Counted from the first letter of the stretch, positions 34,282 through 43,446 are shown. The stretch is 64,000 bases of DNA from Xylophilus ampelinus (GCF_003217575.1 NZ_QJTC01000015.1:1-64000), one strand, 5' to 3'. A program made the numbers and translations. The notes: a model not told the origin generated them from the letters alone.

Positions 34282-35625
34282 ATGAACGCACCGCAAGACC
34301 GCTCGCCCGCCGCCACTCCCGTGGCCGAACCCGCTCCCGCCGCACCTTCCGCGGCACCCGCGCACACCTCCGACCCCAGGCGGCGCCGTGCGCTGACCGT
34401 CATCGCCGCGGTGGTGCTGGTCGCCGGTGCCGGCTGGGGCCTCTACGAATACCGGGTCGCGAGCCACTACGAATCGACCGACAACGCCTATGTCCAGGGC
34501 AACGTGATCCAGATCACCCCGCAGATCGGCGGCACGGTGATGGCGATCCTGGCCGACGACACCGACTTCGTGAAGGCCGGCCAGCCGCTGGTCAAGCTCG
34601 ACCCGGCCGATGCCCGCGTCGCGCTGGAGCAGGCCGAGGCCGCCCTGGCCCAGGCGGTGCGCCAGGCCCGCACGCTCTACACCAACAACGGATCGCTGGC
34701 CGCGCAGATCACGCTGCGCCAGGCCGACATGACCAAGGCCCAGAGCGACGTGGCCCGCGCCGACGACGACCTGAACCGCCGCCAGGCCCTGACCGGCAAC
34801 GGCGCGGTGTCGAAGGAAGAACTCAACCACGCCCGCACCCAGCTGGAGACGGCCCGCAGCGCGGTGGCCGCGACCCAGGCCGGCGTGACCGCGGCGCGCG
34901 AACAGCTCGCCAGCAACCAGGCGATGACCGAAGGCACCCGGGTCGAGGAACACCCGAGCGTTCTGGTCGCCGCCGCGAAGGTGCGCGAGGCCTACCTGGC
35001 CACCCAGCGCGCCGCGTTGCCGGCGCCGGTCGACGGCTACGTCGCCAAGCGCACGGTGCAGCTCGGTCAGCGGGTGAACGCCGGCACGCCGATGATGTCG
35101 GTGGTGCCGCTCGACCAGCTCTGGGTCGATGCCAACTTCAAGGAAGTGCAGCTGCGCAACATCCGCCTGGGCCAGCCGGTCACCCTGACCGCCGACGTCT
35201 ACGGCAAGAAGATCGAGTATCGCGGCACCGTGGCCGGCCTGGGCGTGGGCACCGGCGCGGCCTTCGCGTTGCTGCCGGCGCAGAACGCCACCGGCAACTG
35301 GATCAAGGTGGTGCAGCGAGTGCCGGTGCGCATCGCGCTCGATCGCCAGCAGCTGGTCGACAATCCGCTGCGGGTCGGCCTGTCGATGGATGTGGAAGTG
35401 GACGTGGCCGACAAGAACGGCAAGACGCTGGCCGACGCGCCGCGCGCCGCCGTCTTCGCCCAGACCCAGGTCTACCACGCGCTCGACGAGGGGGCCGAGG
35501 CCGAGGTGCAGCGGGTGATCGCAGCCAACATGGGCAGGACCGGCGCCAAGGCCGTGGCCGCGGCCCGCGCCGAGGCGAGCCGGGTGCTGGCCGCGTCGGT
35601 CGCGGCCGCGGCCGCGGTGCATTGA
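34282..35625 (+). CDS. emrA: EmrA/HlyD-family membrane-fusion (periplasmic adaptor) protein
   Basis: A 447-residue adaptor with one N-terminal transmembrane helix (ALTVIAAVVLVAGAGWGLYE) and a lipoyl half-motif (DNAYVQGNVIQITPQIGGTV). A long coiled-coil hairpin runs near residues 110-230, followed by the second lipoyl half (PAPVDGYVAKRTVQLGQRVN). It bridges the inner-membrane EmrB with an outer-membrane factor in multidrug export. The order marR-OMF-emrA-emrB is a standard beta-proteobacterial pump operon; 34 bp separate it from emrB. Confidence 0.92.
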   Translation: MNAPQDRSPAATPVAEPAPAAPSAAPAHTSDPRRRRALTVIAAVVLVAGAGWGLYEYRVASHYESTDNAYVQGNVIQITPQIGGTVMAILADDTDFVKAGQPLVKLDPADARVALEQAEAALAQAVRQARTLYTNNGSLAAQITLRQADMTKAQSDVARADDDLNRRQALTGNGAVSKEELNHARTQLETARSAVAATQAGVTAAREQLASNQAMTEGTRVEEHPSVLVAAAKVREAYLATQRAALPAPVDGYVAKRTVQLGQRVNAGTPMMSVVPLDQLWVDANFKEVQLRNIRLGQPVTLTADVYGKKIEYRGTVAGLGVGTGAAFALLPAQNATGNWIKVVQRVPVRIALDRQQLVDNPLRVGLSMDVEVDVADKNGKTLADAPRAAVFAQTQVYHALDEGAEAEVQRVIAANMGRTGAKAVAAARAEASRVLAASVAAAAAVH

Positions 35626-35659
35626 GCGGTCGGCACGTCGCTTCGAGCGAAAACCCGCC

Positions 35660-37228
35660 ATGTCGTCCGCGACCGCCGCACCGGCCTACCGTCCGCCACC
35701 CCCGCTAGAGGGCTCCGCCCGCATGTGGGGCACGGTGGCCCTGTCGGCCGCCACCTTCATGAACGTGCTGGACACCTCGATCGCCAACGTGTCGCTGCCC
35801 GCGATCGCGGGCGACCTGGGCGTCAGCTCCAACCAGGGCACCTGGGTCATCACCAGCTTCGCGGTCGCGAACGCCATCGCGGTGCCGCTCACCGGCTGGC
35901 TGTCGCAGCGCTTCGGCCAGGTGCGGCTGTTCTGCACCAGCGTCGTGCTGTTCGTGATCGCCTCCTGGCTCTGCGGCCTGGCGCCCAACATGGCGACGCT
36001 GATCGCGTTCCGCGCGCTGCAGGGCTTCGTCGCCGGGCCGATGATCCCGCTGTCGCAGACCCTGCTGCTCAGCAGCTACCCGAAAGCCGCGGCCGGCACC
36101 GCCATGGCGATGTGGTCGATGACCACGCTGATCGCGCCGGTGATGGGGCCGCTGCTGGGCGGCTGGATCACCGACAACATGACCTGGCCGTGGATCTTCT
36201 ACATCAACATCCCGGTGGGCCTGGTCGCCGCGACCGGTGCCTGGTCGCTCTACCGCAAGCGGGAGAGCCAGGTGCGCAAGCTGCCGATCGATTCGATCGG
36301 CCTGGCGCTGCTGGTGCTGTGGGTGGGCTCGATGCAGGTGATGCTAGACCTGGGCAAGGAGAACGACTGGTTCCACTCGCCGCTGGTGGTGGGGCTGGGC
36401 GTGGCCGCAGTGGTGGGTGTGGCCTTCTTCCTGGCCTGGGAGTTCACCGAGAAGCATCCGGTGGTCGACCTGTCGCTGTTCGCGCGCCGCAACTTCTGGG
36501 CGGGCACGCTCGCCACCGGCGTGGGCTACGGGCTCTTTTTCGGCAACGTGGTGCTGCTGCCGCTCTGGCTGCAGCAGTTCATGGGCTACACCGCCACCCA
36601 GGCCGGCATGGTCACCGCGCCGGTGGGCCTGATGGCGCTGATCCTGTCGCCGGTCGTGGGCAAGAACCTGCACCGGGTCGATCCGCGGCGCTTCGCGACC
36701 GGCGCGTTCCTGGTGTTCGCGGTGGTGCTGTACCTGCGCTCGCGCTTCAACACCCAGGCCGACATCTTCACCATCCTGATCCCGACGCTGATCCAGGGCG
36801 TCGCGATGGCGCTGTTCTTCATCCCGCTGGTGACGATCACGCTGTCGGGCCTGCCGCCCGAGCGGATTCCGGCCGCCTCGGGCCTGTCGAACTTCGTGCG
36901 GATCACCGCGGGCGCCATCGGCACCTCGGTCGTCACCACGATCTGGGAGAACCGGGCCGCGCTGCACCATGCGCAGCTGAGCGAATCGGTCACCCGCGGC
37001 AGTCCGGCGGGCGACGCGATCGCCGCGCTCGGCGCTGCGGGCCTGTCGCCCGAGCAGGCGCTGGCGCAGGTCGACCGGCTGGTGGACCAGCAGGCGTTCA
37101 TGCTGGCGGCCAACGACGTGTTCTACGCGTCGGCCATCGTCTTCCTGCTGTTGATCCCGCTGGTGTGGCTCTCGCACCCGACGGTGGCGAGCGAAGGCAG
37201 CGCCGACGCGGCTGCCGGTGCGCACTAG
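35660..37228 (+). CDS. emrB: DHA2-family MFS drug:H+ antiporter (EmrB type)
   Basis: A 522-residue inner-membrane protein with 14 predicted helices. The DHA2 motif C region and the N-terminal signature FMNVLDTSIANVSLPAIAGD are present, as is the loop GWLSQRFGQVRLF (motif A). It exports hydrophobic drugs using the proton gradient, through EmrA. It is the last gene of the operon; a candidate terminator follows at 37268. Confidence 0.93.
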   Translation: MSSATAAPAYRPPPPLEGSARMWGTVALSAATFMNVLDTSIANVSLPAIAGDLGVSSNQGTWVITSFAVANAIAVPLTGWLSQRFGQVRLFCTSVVLFVIASWLCGLAPNMATLIAFRALQGFVAGPMIPLSQTLLLSSYPKAAAGTAMAMWSMTTLIAPVMGPLLGGWITDNMTWPWIFYINIPVGLVAATGAWSLYRKRESQVRKLPIDSIGLALLVLWVGSMQVMLDLGKENDWFHSPLVVGLGVAAVVGVAFFLAWEFTEKHPVVDLSLFARRNFWAGTLATGVGYGLFFGNVVLLPLWLQQFMGYTATQAGMVTAPVGLMALILSPVVGKNLHRVDPRRFATGAFLVFAVVLYLRSRFNTQADIFTILIPTLIQGVAMALFFIPLVTITLSGLPPERIPAASGLSNFVRITAGAIGTSVVTTIWENRAALHHAQLSESVTRGSPAGDAIAALGAAGLSPEQALAQVDRLVDQQAFMLAANDVFYASAIVFLLLIPLVWLSHPTVASEGSADAAAGAH

Positions 37229-37267
37229 TCGGCTGCGCCGGTAGCGCTGCCGGGCGGAAGCGAGTTC

Positions 37268-37300
37268 GCCCCCGACGGTCTTCGCCGGGGAGGGGGCTTT
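37268..37300 (+). terminator. Candidate terminator after emrB
   Basis: A GCCCCC / GGGGGC outer stem (37268-37273 with 37292-37297) encloses a smaller CCCCG/CGGGG dyad and is followed by TTT. The T run is short, so efficiency is uncertain. Confidence 0.4.
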
Positions 37301-37383
37301 CGCTGTCCAGGTCTTCACCACGAAGCCTCCTCGCGAAATTCGAAAGAAAAAGGGCTGCAGCCGTAACGGGAAAACGACTGCTT

Positions 37384-37449
37384 GCTATCTATTTTGTAGC
37401 AAAAACGCGAAAGGCTCTGGACGCTTGTCCATGGCCTTTTCTGCGTGCG
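37384..37449 (+). repeat. 66-bp palindromic element, copy D (left flank of effector island)
   Basis: It starts GCTATCTATTTTGTAGC; with the preceding TT the arms are TTGCTA and TAGCAA. The second dyad pairs GGAC with GTCC inside GGC/GCC, followed by CCTTTTC as in the other copies. It lies between the efflux operon and the PIP box. Confidence 0.6.
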
Positions 37450-37587
37450 CCGTCGCCACGGTGGACGAGCGAGAGATGCGCAAGGCCGGCATTCGACCTC
37501 GCTCCACTCCGAAATGTGCAGACCATCCCCTCGGCTCGGCTCGGCTCGGCGCCAGCACTTGCGCAAAAACCCATTGCGATTCCAAAC

Positions 37588-37649
37588 TTCGTATAGCAGG
37601 GAATATGTTCGCCTGAAACGCTTGCGAGACACCCGGACCGCTTCACCAT
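37588..37649 (+). promoter_or_regulatory. PIP box (TTCGB-N15-TTCGB) with matched -10 upstream of the LRR effector genes
   Basis: TTCGT at 37588-37592 and TTCGC at 37608-37612 are separated by exactly 15 bases, a perfect plant-inducible-promoter box as bound by HrpX/HrpB-type AraC activators. CACCAT at 37644-37649 fits the YANNNT -10 element, 31 bases after the box, within the known 30-32 spacing. The first LRR start codon is 120 bp further on. This predicts co-expression with an Hrp type III secretion system. Confidence 0.8.
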
Positions 37650-37769
37650 CGACATCGTGCTTTCCCATTGCCGAATGCGTGGTGCACCCGGCATTTCACT
37701 TCTTCCAACTTCAGCAGAACATCGGCGGCTCGAGCGCTGTGCTCGCAATTTCTGCAGACAGGTAATAAA

Positions 37770-40376
37770 ATGCTTCGTCTTATCAGTGATAAATTCAGTG
37801 GCGTTCTCAACGAGCCTTCACAAAACTCGAATTCCGGCTCGGAATGCTCGAATGCCGCGAGGTCGAAAAGTAAGCAATGGCAAGACGACACAGGTCTGAC
37901 CAGTTGGGCCAATGCATCCCGTCGAGCTAACGAACAAAGGCAGCAGGCTGCGAAAATAATAAACTCTGCTGCAGACAAGAAATCGGTAAGTCTTGCGGGT
38001 CTCGGCCTGACCGAGCTGCCACCCGACCAAAACCTCGCAAGGATGAACAAGGTGACATCCTTGTCGCTTGCCGGGAATAACCTGACCAGTATCGATGCGG
38101 CGATATTTCAGTTGCTCAAACTCAAACAACTGGATATTTCGCGTAACCTGCTTGGCGGGATTTCCGGGGAAATAGGCCAACTGCAGGATTTACGAGCCCT
38201 CGATGCCTCGAACGCGGGCATCGAGTGGGTGCCGGCTCAAATCGGAAGTCTCCCGAAACTGGAAAATCTCGATCTCAGCAATAACGCGCTGGACAGGTTG
38301 CCGTCCGAGATCGGAAATCTGTCCAAACTGGAAGTATTGAAGCTCAACGGGAATATGCTGAAAAACCGACCCGCAGCCTGCGAAATCGATGAGTCGCAGC
38401 AGGCGGGCTTGCCCCAAGAAATCGGACGTCTGAGTAAACTCCGCGAGCTGGATCTTTCCAGTAACCATTTTCAAAGCGTGCCGGAGGAAATAGGACGGCT
38501 TGGCAATTTGCAAACGTTGAAATTCAATCATAATGCATTGACGGATGGCTTGGATTCTCATGCCATTCCCGGCTCGATAGCACAATTGAAAAACCTCGGC
38601 GTTTTGGACCTTTCCGACAATCCAGAACTCGCATCGATTCCTCGGGATTTCGGTCCTTTGCACTACTCTTCCAAGAAAAAGTTGCAAATCGGCAGGCAGC
38701 AGCAAGCGAATTCCCCATCGGCTAAGATTCTATCAAAAACATTATCTTTGGGTCGGAATAAATCGGAAGATCAGGCGCCGGTTCCCATCGCCATCTCCGT
38801 TAAAAATACCGCGATTCCCTGGACCATGTTCGAGGCCGGTCGCCTGCCCGCGCTGTCGCCCGCCGACAGGCCTCCTCCCCTGCAGGCGAAGGCACTGTAC
38901 GCGCCGCCGAACGATGCGGTGGGCGCTCGCGGAATTTCCCGTATGCAAGAGCCGGACGAAAGAATGGTGCCCCATCCGCTGGCAAACGCCGTACCCCCCG
39001 GCGCGATGCGGCCTCCAGCCATGTTACCCGTCGACGGTGCGCAACAGCCATTCACGGCATATGGGGACATGCAGGCCTTCCAATGGCTGATGCAGCGGGC
39101 GGCGGGGGCTGGTGGCGATGTACAGCAACAGCCATTTTCGATGCCGCATTCGGCAGAGCTTCCAGTGCCCGAGCGTGCCCGGTCGCCCGATGCGCAATCA
39201 GACTGTTCGACCGATTCCTTCGCGAGTGCGTCCGACATGCCATTTCACGAGACGGCCTCCGCACCCGTTCCGGGCAGTGGCATGACACGTCCGACCAACG
39301 TCATGTCGGCTTCGTCGAGTGCGGCGAACCCGGCAGGGGGCGTGCAGCCCAGGCATGGCGGGACGCCGAGCCTCCCCATGCCCCCCACACACGCTTTCCC
39401 ATCGCACGGCGCGCCGCCACCTTATGGCCCGCTGGTGCAGCGTGATCCGATGCCGTTCGCAGCCTTGCAACAGCCGTCCCAACCGTATGCGCCACCGCAT
39501 GCCGCGTACCGAGACGGTGCGCCCGCGGGGGCGGCCGCCCCCGTGCGCTATCCCCAGCAGCCTCAGGTGACTTTTCCGGGTTCCATGCCATTCGGGAACA
39601 TGGCGCTGCAACCCTTCGGTGCGCAAGCAACAGGCTTCGCAGGCGCTTCGGCCTTGCAAAACCCGCTGTTCGCAGGCCTGCTGAGCAAAATTGCCGCCGG
39701 TGTCGCCCCGCCTCCTATGGGTATTCAGCACAGCGGCGGTTTTGGACGAGATATTCGCCCCGCCTACAGCCCGCAACTCGTCTCGCCCGCCCAGGCCATG
39801 TTTGAAAGAATTGGAATCGCGTCGATCCAGGCAAGCAGACTCAAGGGGCTGTCGGAATCATGCTCCCTCGAACTGGAAGGCGATCTTTTGAATCATCGCA
39901 TCGGGGAGGCTTTGCGCAGCGATTCTCCAGGTAAAAATCTTTGGAATATCGGTCTCAGCATATACCGACAAAAATTTATCAACGATCGGGCGAATGACGT
40001 CGCCGCAATAAACCGCGACAAGAAAAACAATTCCCCCGTGCCGCTCGCGGCGCTGCTGATAGACGACCCGAAGCAGATCGCCTTGGTCTACCAGACCCTT
40101 GTATCGAATGAGCTGGGGATTCCGGGATTCGAAGCCTGGCGACGAAAGCTCGACGATGGCGACGAGGAGTATCTCGGCCTCTTCGGGAGGGTGGTCGCTC
40201 CGTCGGACTTCGATAACGTCCGCAGACACCTCATCACAGACCTGTTCGCTCAAGAGAGCCAAAATTACGGTTTGGCCGTCGCTGAATTCGTGGAAAACCA
40301 GAATTTTTGGAAAAATTTCCAGCGAGACGTGAAAAAGGCGGAAAAGTTCGCGAATCAGAGCAGGCACGATTATTGA
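37770..40376 (+). CDS. Predicted type III effector: leucine-rich-repeat protein with divergent NEL (E3 ligase-like) C-terminus
   Basis: An 868-residue protein. Residues 1-70 are Ser/Gln/Asn-rich, as in secretion signals. About nine LRRs follow (residues ~73-310), of the bacterial LPxxIGxLxxLxxLxLxxN type (LPSEIGNLSKLEVLKLNGN). Residues ~340-680 are Pro/Ala/Met-rich and low complexity. The last ~190 residues resemble the NEL ubiquitin-ligase domain of IpaH/SspH effectors: SCSLE with Cys698 at the catalytic position, PKQIALVYQTLVSNELGIPG matching the LAYQxxLxxxLxLP region, and FWKNFQRDV near the end. The usual CxD is CSL here and the part of NEL before the Cys looks shortened, so activity is uncertain. 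It is driven by a perfect PIP box. GC content is well below that of flanking genes. Confidence 0.78.
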   Translation: MLRLISDKFSGVLNEPSQNSNSGSECSNAARSKSKQWQDDTGLTSWANASRRANEQRQQAAKIINSAADKKSVSLAGLGLTELPPDQNLARMNKVTSLSLAGNNLTSIDAAIFQLLKLKQLDISRNLLGGISGEIGQLQDLRALDASNAGIEWVPAQIGSLPKLENLDLSNNALDRLPSEIGNLSKLEVLKLNGNMLKNRPAACEIDESQQAGLPQEIGRLSKLRELDLSSNHFQSVPEEIGRLGNLQTLKFNHNALTDGLDSHAIPGSIAQLKNLGVLDLSDNPELASIPRDFGPLHYSSKKKLQIGRQQQANSPSAKILSKTLSLGRNKSEDQAPVPIAISVKNTAIPWTMFEAGRLPALSPADRPPPLQAKALYAPPNDAVGARGISRMQEPDERMVPHPLANAVPPGAMRPPAMLPVDGAQQPFTAYGDMQAFQWLMQRAAGAGGDVQQQPFSMPHSAELPVPERARSPDAQSDCSTDSFASASDMPFHETASAPVPGSGMTRPTNVMSASSSAANPAGGVQPRHGGTPSLPMPPTHAFPSHGAPPPYGPLVQRDPMPFAALQQPSQPYAPPHAAYRDGAPAGAAAPVRYPQQPQVTFPGSMPFGNMALQPFGAQATGFAGASALQNPLFAGLLSKIAAGVAPPPMGIQHSGGFGRDIRPAYSPQLVSPAQAMFERIGIASIQASRLKGLSESCSLELEGDLLNHRIGEALRSDSPGKNLWNIGLSIYRQKFINDRANDVAAINRDKKNNSPVPLAALLIDDPKQIALVYQTLVSNELGIPGFEAWRRKLDDGDEEYLGLFGRVVAPSDFDNVRRHLITDLFAQESQNYGLAVAEFVENQNFWKNFQRDVKKAEKFANQSRHDY

Positions 40377-40442
40377 TTCGGCCAGTCTCCATTAAAACCT
40401 TGCCGACAGCAAGCCAGAACCTCGTATCGACAGGAGTATCGA

Positions 40443-42374
40443 ATGGGCCAAAATATTTCAGCACTGCGCGAGATACTCGAAACGCCGCATATGTATCAAC
40501 CCGATGCTCAAATGATCGAGCATATCGCGAACGCCAACCGACCCAGGCGTGCTGCAAGCCCCGACGGACTACGGCCGCGCGAACGACCCGCCCCCGACAT
40601 GCCGAAGGCTTCGCCAAGAGCCCGCGCCGAACCGGACAGCCTTCATATGGTGGGATTCGTGCGCGGCCGCAAACCTTCGAGAAGCCATGAAGACCCGGCG
40701 CGCCGACTCCAGCAGTGGGTGGAGGGCGGAATAGCTACCGAAATGCGCCAGGAAGCGCTCGATCGCATCAAACAGGCGTTGATGCAACGCTCGCCACTGG
40801 TGGATCTTAGCGGCCTTGGCCTGTACAGCCTGCCTCCGGACATCGGTAAGCTCACCGAAACAAGAATGCTCTGCGTTTCGGATAACGAGCTTCACAGATT
40901 GCCGCCGGAGATTGGAAATCTCGTGAACCTCCGAGTGCTGGAGGCCGCCAACAACAAGCTCGGATTCGGTTCCAAAACAGGTGGTTTGCCGAAAGAAATC
41001 GGCCGCCTCTCTAGTTTGGAAAAACTGAATCTCAAAGGGAACGAGCTCAGTGTTTTGCCACCCAGCATAGGAAATCTCTCCAAATTGAGGGAATTCAACG
41101 TCAGTGACAATAAACTCGAACATCTGCCGGCCGAGATTGCCAATCTGGGCCAACTTGAACGATTTTCTGCATGTCGCAACCTGCTTTCGCAGGTGCCTGG
41201 CGCGATGGGCGTGATGTCGCAATTGCGCAGCTTGAATCTCTCGAATAACCAATTGTGGAGTTTGCCAGACGCATGGGGCCGGGTTCCCGGTCAACCCATT
41301 TCATTGTCCGGAACGCTGCGAGAACTCAACATCTCCGATAACCAAATACAACAATTGCCGCAGTCTTTTCAAATTCCGCAAAAAAGACTTACCTTGTTCG
41401 TCGCCAACAATCCTCTGGAAATCTTGCCGATCAACTACGGGGGCTTCACCTACGCGCAAAAGCCTTTCAATGACGAGCCGGATCAAACGCTCACGAATCA
41501 CAATGGAACCGTCAAGGTATTCGTCAAAGATACGAAAGTGCGCCAGGGGTTGGTGGAGGAGGGCCGACTGGCGGCCGGCCGAGGCATCTACGCCCTCGGC
41601 CCCTTCGTGCCTGCGCAAGAGCGACGCCCACCCAAACCGATGATTCAGGCTTACGACGCAGATTCCCTATATTCGGTTGAAGATTACATCGAGGACCATC
41701 GCGAGGAAGGGGGTATCGAGAATATCGCCATGGTCGGCAAGCAGGCGGGGCTCCCGATGGCCATCGAAAGAGTCCCTGCCGACTGGGCCGAGCAAAGGGT
41801 TCAGGCCTGGGCCGGAGAAGAGGCCGCGGCTTATGCGTTTCGCAATCGCCCAGCGGCGCCGGCGCCTCGCCCCATGGATTCGCTACCGCAGTGGGATGCC
41901 GCGCTCCCCAGCGCCTTTCGCACAGCGCCCGCCGCGATGGCACCGCAAGCCGCGAGCGTCGCTCCGCAAGCGGCGTTGCAGCAACCGTTTCTCGAATTAT
42001 TTTTCGCCCAATTACAGCAGTTGCCTCCCTCCCTGCAGGGGCCCATTCACGCTTACATGTCAAGCCTGACACCCGAACAACTGGTGACGGAACTATTACA
42101 GATACAAAACCAGAACATGCCCGCCATTTTCGGTCAAGCCTCATTCTTCGCACCGCCAGGCGGCGTACCGCTGCAGCCCGTTCCTCCGGTTCTCCCCCAC
42201 GCTGCGGCCGGTTTCGACCATAACGGAGCAAGCTCTTCCATGGGGGCGAACTTCGATCCAAACCCTGCCGTACCGCAGTGGACGGATCTCCCGCCATGGA
42301 GCCAAAGACCCCCCATGCCGGAGAACCAGGGACTGCTCGGTAAGTTCAAATCGTTTCTGGGTCGAGGCGAATGA
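40443..42374 (+). CDS. Predicted type III effector: leucine-rich-repeat protein with N-myristoylation-type start
   Basis: A 643-residue protein. It begins MGQNIS, matching the eukaryotic N-myristoylation consensus (Gly2, Ser6), a common trick of plant-pathogen effectors to reach the plasma membrane. Residues ~110-330 hold about nine LPxxIGNLxxL repeats close to those of the upstream gene. Just after the LRRs a shared motif VKDTKVRQGLVEEGRLA aligns with VKNTAIPWTMFEAGRLP in the first protein, so the two are diverged tandem paralogues. The C-terminal half is Pro/Gln/Ala-rich, ends KFKSFLGRGE, and has no NEL-like domain or other recognised enzyme. It follows 66 bp after the first LRR gene without its own PIP box, so it is probably in one transcript. 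Confidence 0.75.
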   Translation: MGQNISALREILETPHMYQPDAQMIEHIANANRPRRAASPDGLRPRERPAPDMPKASPRARAEPDSLHMVGFVRGRKPSRSHEDPARRLQQWVEGGIATEMRQEALDRIKQALMQRSPLVDLSGLGLYSLPPDIGKLTETRMLCVSDNELHRLPPEIGNLVNLRVLEAANNKLGFGSKTGGLPKEIGRLSSLEKLNLKGNELSVLPPSIGNLSKLREFNVSDNKLEHLPAEIANLGQLERFSACRNLLSQVPGAMGVMSQLRSLNLSNNQLWSLPDAWGRVPGQPISLSGTLRELNISDNQIQQLPQSFQIPQKRLTLFVANNPLEILPINYGGFTYAQKPFNDEPDQTLTNHNGTVKVFVKDTKVRQGLVEEGRLAAGRGIYALGPFVPAQERRPPKPMIQAYDADSLYSVEDYIEDHREEGGIENIAMVGKQAGLPMAIERVPADWAEQRVQAWAGEEAAAYAFRNRPAAPAPRPMDSLPQWDAALPSAFRTAPAAMAPQAASVAPQAALQQPFLELFFAQLQQLPPSLQGPIHAYMSSLTPEQLVTELLQIQNQNMPAIFGQASFFAPPGGVPLQPVPPVLPHAAAGFDHNGASSSMGANFDPNPAVPQWTDLPPWSQRPPMPENQGLLGKFKSFLGRGE

Positions 42375-42608
42375 TGCGAGCTTTCGCGGTCGGCGGACTG
42401 TTCTTTATAACACGGCCAATTCGCATTTCGATAGATTATCGTGCGCCATTCGAAGGAGGTGAAGTATGTAGAAAGCTGATTCCCTCGATACCCTGAAATT
42501 CAAAATTCTGACGATGGTGCCAGTATTTTGGGTGCATGCGGTGAATTTCTAGACCGCATTTTTTCCAGATAGAAGCATTTCCCCTCTACATAAATAGGAG
42601 TGTTGAAA

Positions 42609-43292
42609 ATGAAGAACAGCGAACTCAGCGGATACAGCTCGTATTATTACGACCCTAGCACGACACAAAACGAACAATCTTCCACGGGAAGGGCATCTTC
42701 TTCATCGAGCAGGCAATACCCGGAGAGCAATGTGTCGGAGTGGTTGAGAAGTAACTCCTTTCGCGCACCGACGGCCGCCGATAATTGGTCGAGGGAAACT
42801 GCGAGAACTTCATCTGCACAATCAGATTCGGAGTCAGATGTGGAAGACACGACACAGAGGCTCGGAGAATTGAGCACGCTCAGCGGCGGCTCGTTCACCC
42901 GTTCCGACTCCCGTTTTTCAACGATGGCGGATTTAGGCTCGCGTCGATTGAGATTCGAAGATGCTCCTACCGTCTACGAGCCTTCGTCCATCCGCGAACT
43001 CTCTTCGGGATCAGGAGTAGCCCCTAGTTACAGTGACCTCGGAAGGCAGCAAAGGATCAACAAGGCGGCAAAGATGACGCTCGAATATATGAACAGCGAC
43101 GCGAATATGAGAAGTTCAATGTCGGCGATGATGCAAAGAGGAGAAGTGCCAGCAGTGGCTAGACAAACATACAGGATACCAAGTGAAGATTATGCCTCCG
43201 TGATCAGTACGGTCACCGCCATGGATAATGAAAATAAACGAGCCGCTCGCGCGGCCAGAGGATCGGTTTTCTCAAAATTTTGGGGATCGTAG
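42609..43292 (+). CDS. Serine-rich protein of the effector island, unknown function
   Basis: A 227-residue protein; ATG 42609 is preceded by TAGGAG at eight bases. The first 130 residues are strongly Ser/Thr-rich with few hydrophobics (SSTGRASSSSSRQYPESN), typical of type III secretion signals. The rest is helical (LGRQQRINKAAKMTLEYMNS) and ends in a basic-aromatic tail FSKFWGS. No family is recognised. GC is low, as in the two LRR genes. Upstream, two TTCG motifs (42428 and 42450) are spaced 18 rather than 16 bases apart, so there is no canonical PIP box. Likely a third effector or effector-associated protein, by inference. Confidence 0.6.
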   Translation: MKNSELSGYSSYYYDPSTTQNEQSSTGRASSSSSRQYPESNVSEWLRSNSFRAPTAADNWSRETARTSSAQSDSESDVEDTTQRLGELSTLSGGSFTRSDSRFSTMADLGSRRLRFEDAPTVYEPSSIRELSSGSGVAPSYSDLGRQQRINKAAKMTLEYMNSDANMRSSMSAMMQRGEVPAVARQTYRIPSEDYASVISTVTAMDNENKRAARAARGSVFSKFWGS

Positions 43293-43446
43293 GAGGCGCC
43301 GAGGCGGGGTGAGATTCAGGCCATCGGGGCCTCCCGCACGGCCCTCTGCCAGAAAAAACAAAGCAATCGCGCACGTCGGCACTCCCGGCCGAGCAGGATA
43401 GAGCGAGCCTGGCGGGCGATATGAACCGGCTGGTGCAGAGCCAGTG

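Larger units (their letters stand above)
37229..37769. other. Intergenic boundary between efflux operon and effector island
   Basis: This 541-bp stretch marks the change from GC-rich core DNA to the lower-GC island. In order it holds a candidate terminator (37268-37300), a palindromic element (37384-37449) and a perfect PIP box with -10 (37588-37649). It ends with a 120-bp leader before the first LRR gene. No credible coding frame is seen in it. Confidence 0.65.

Noticed and set aside
42424-42455. Possible PIP box before the Ser-rich gene
   Set aside because: The TTCG repeats are 18 rather than 16 bases apart and no matched -10 follows at 30-32 bases; kept only as a weak hint.
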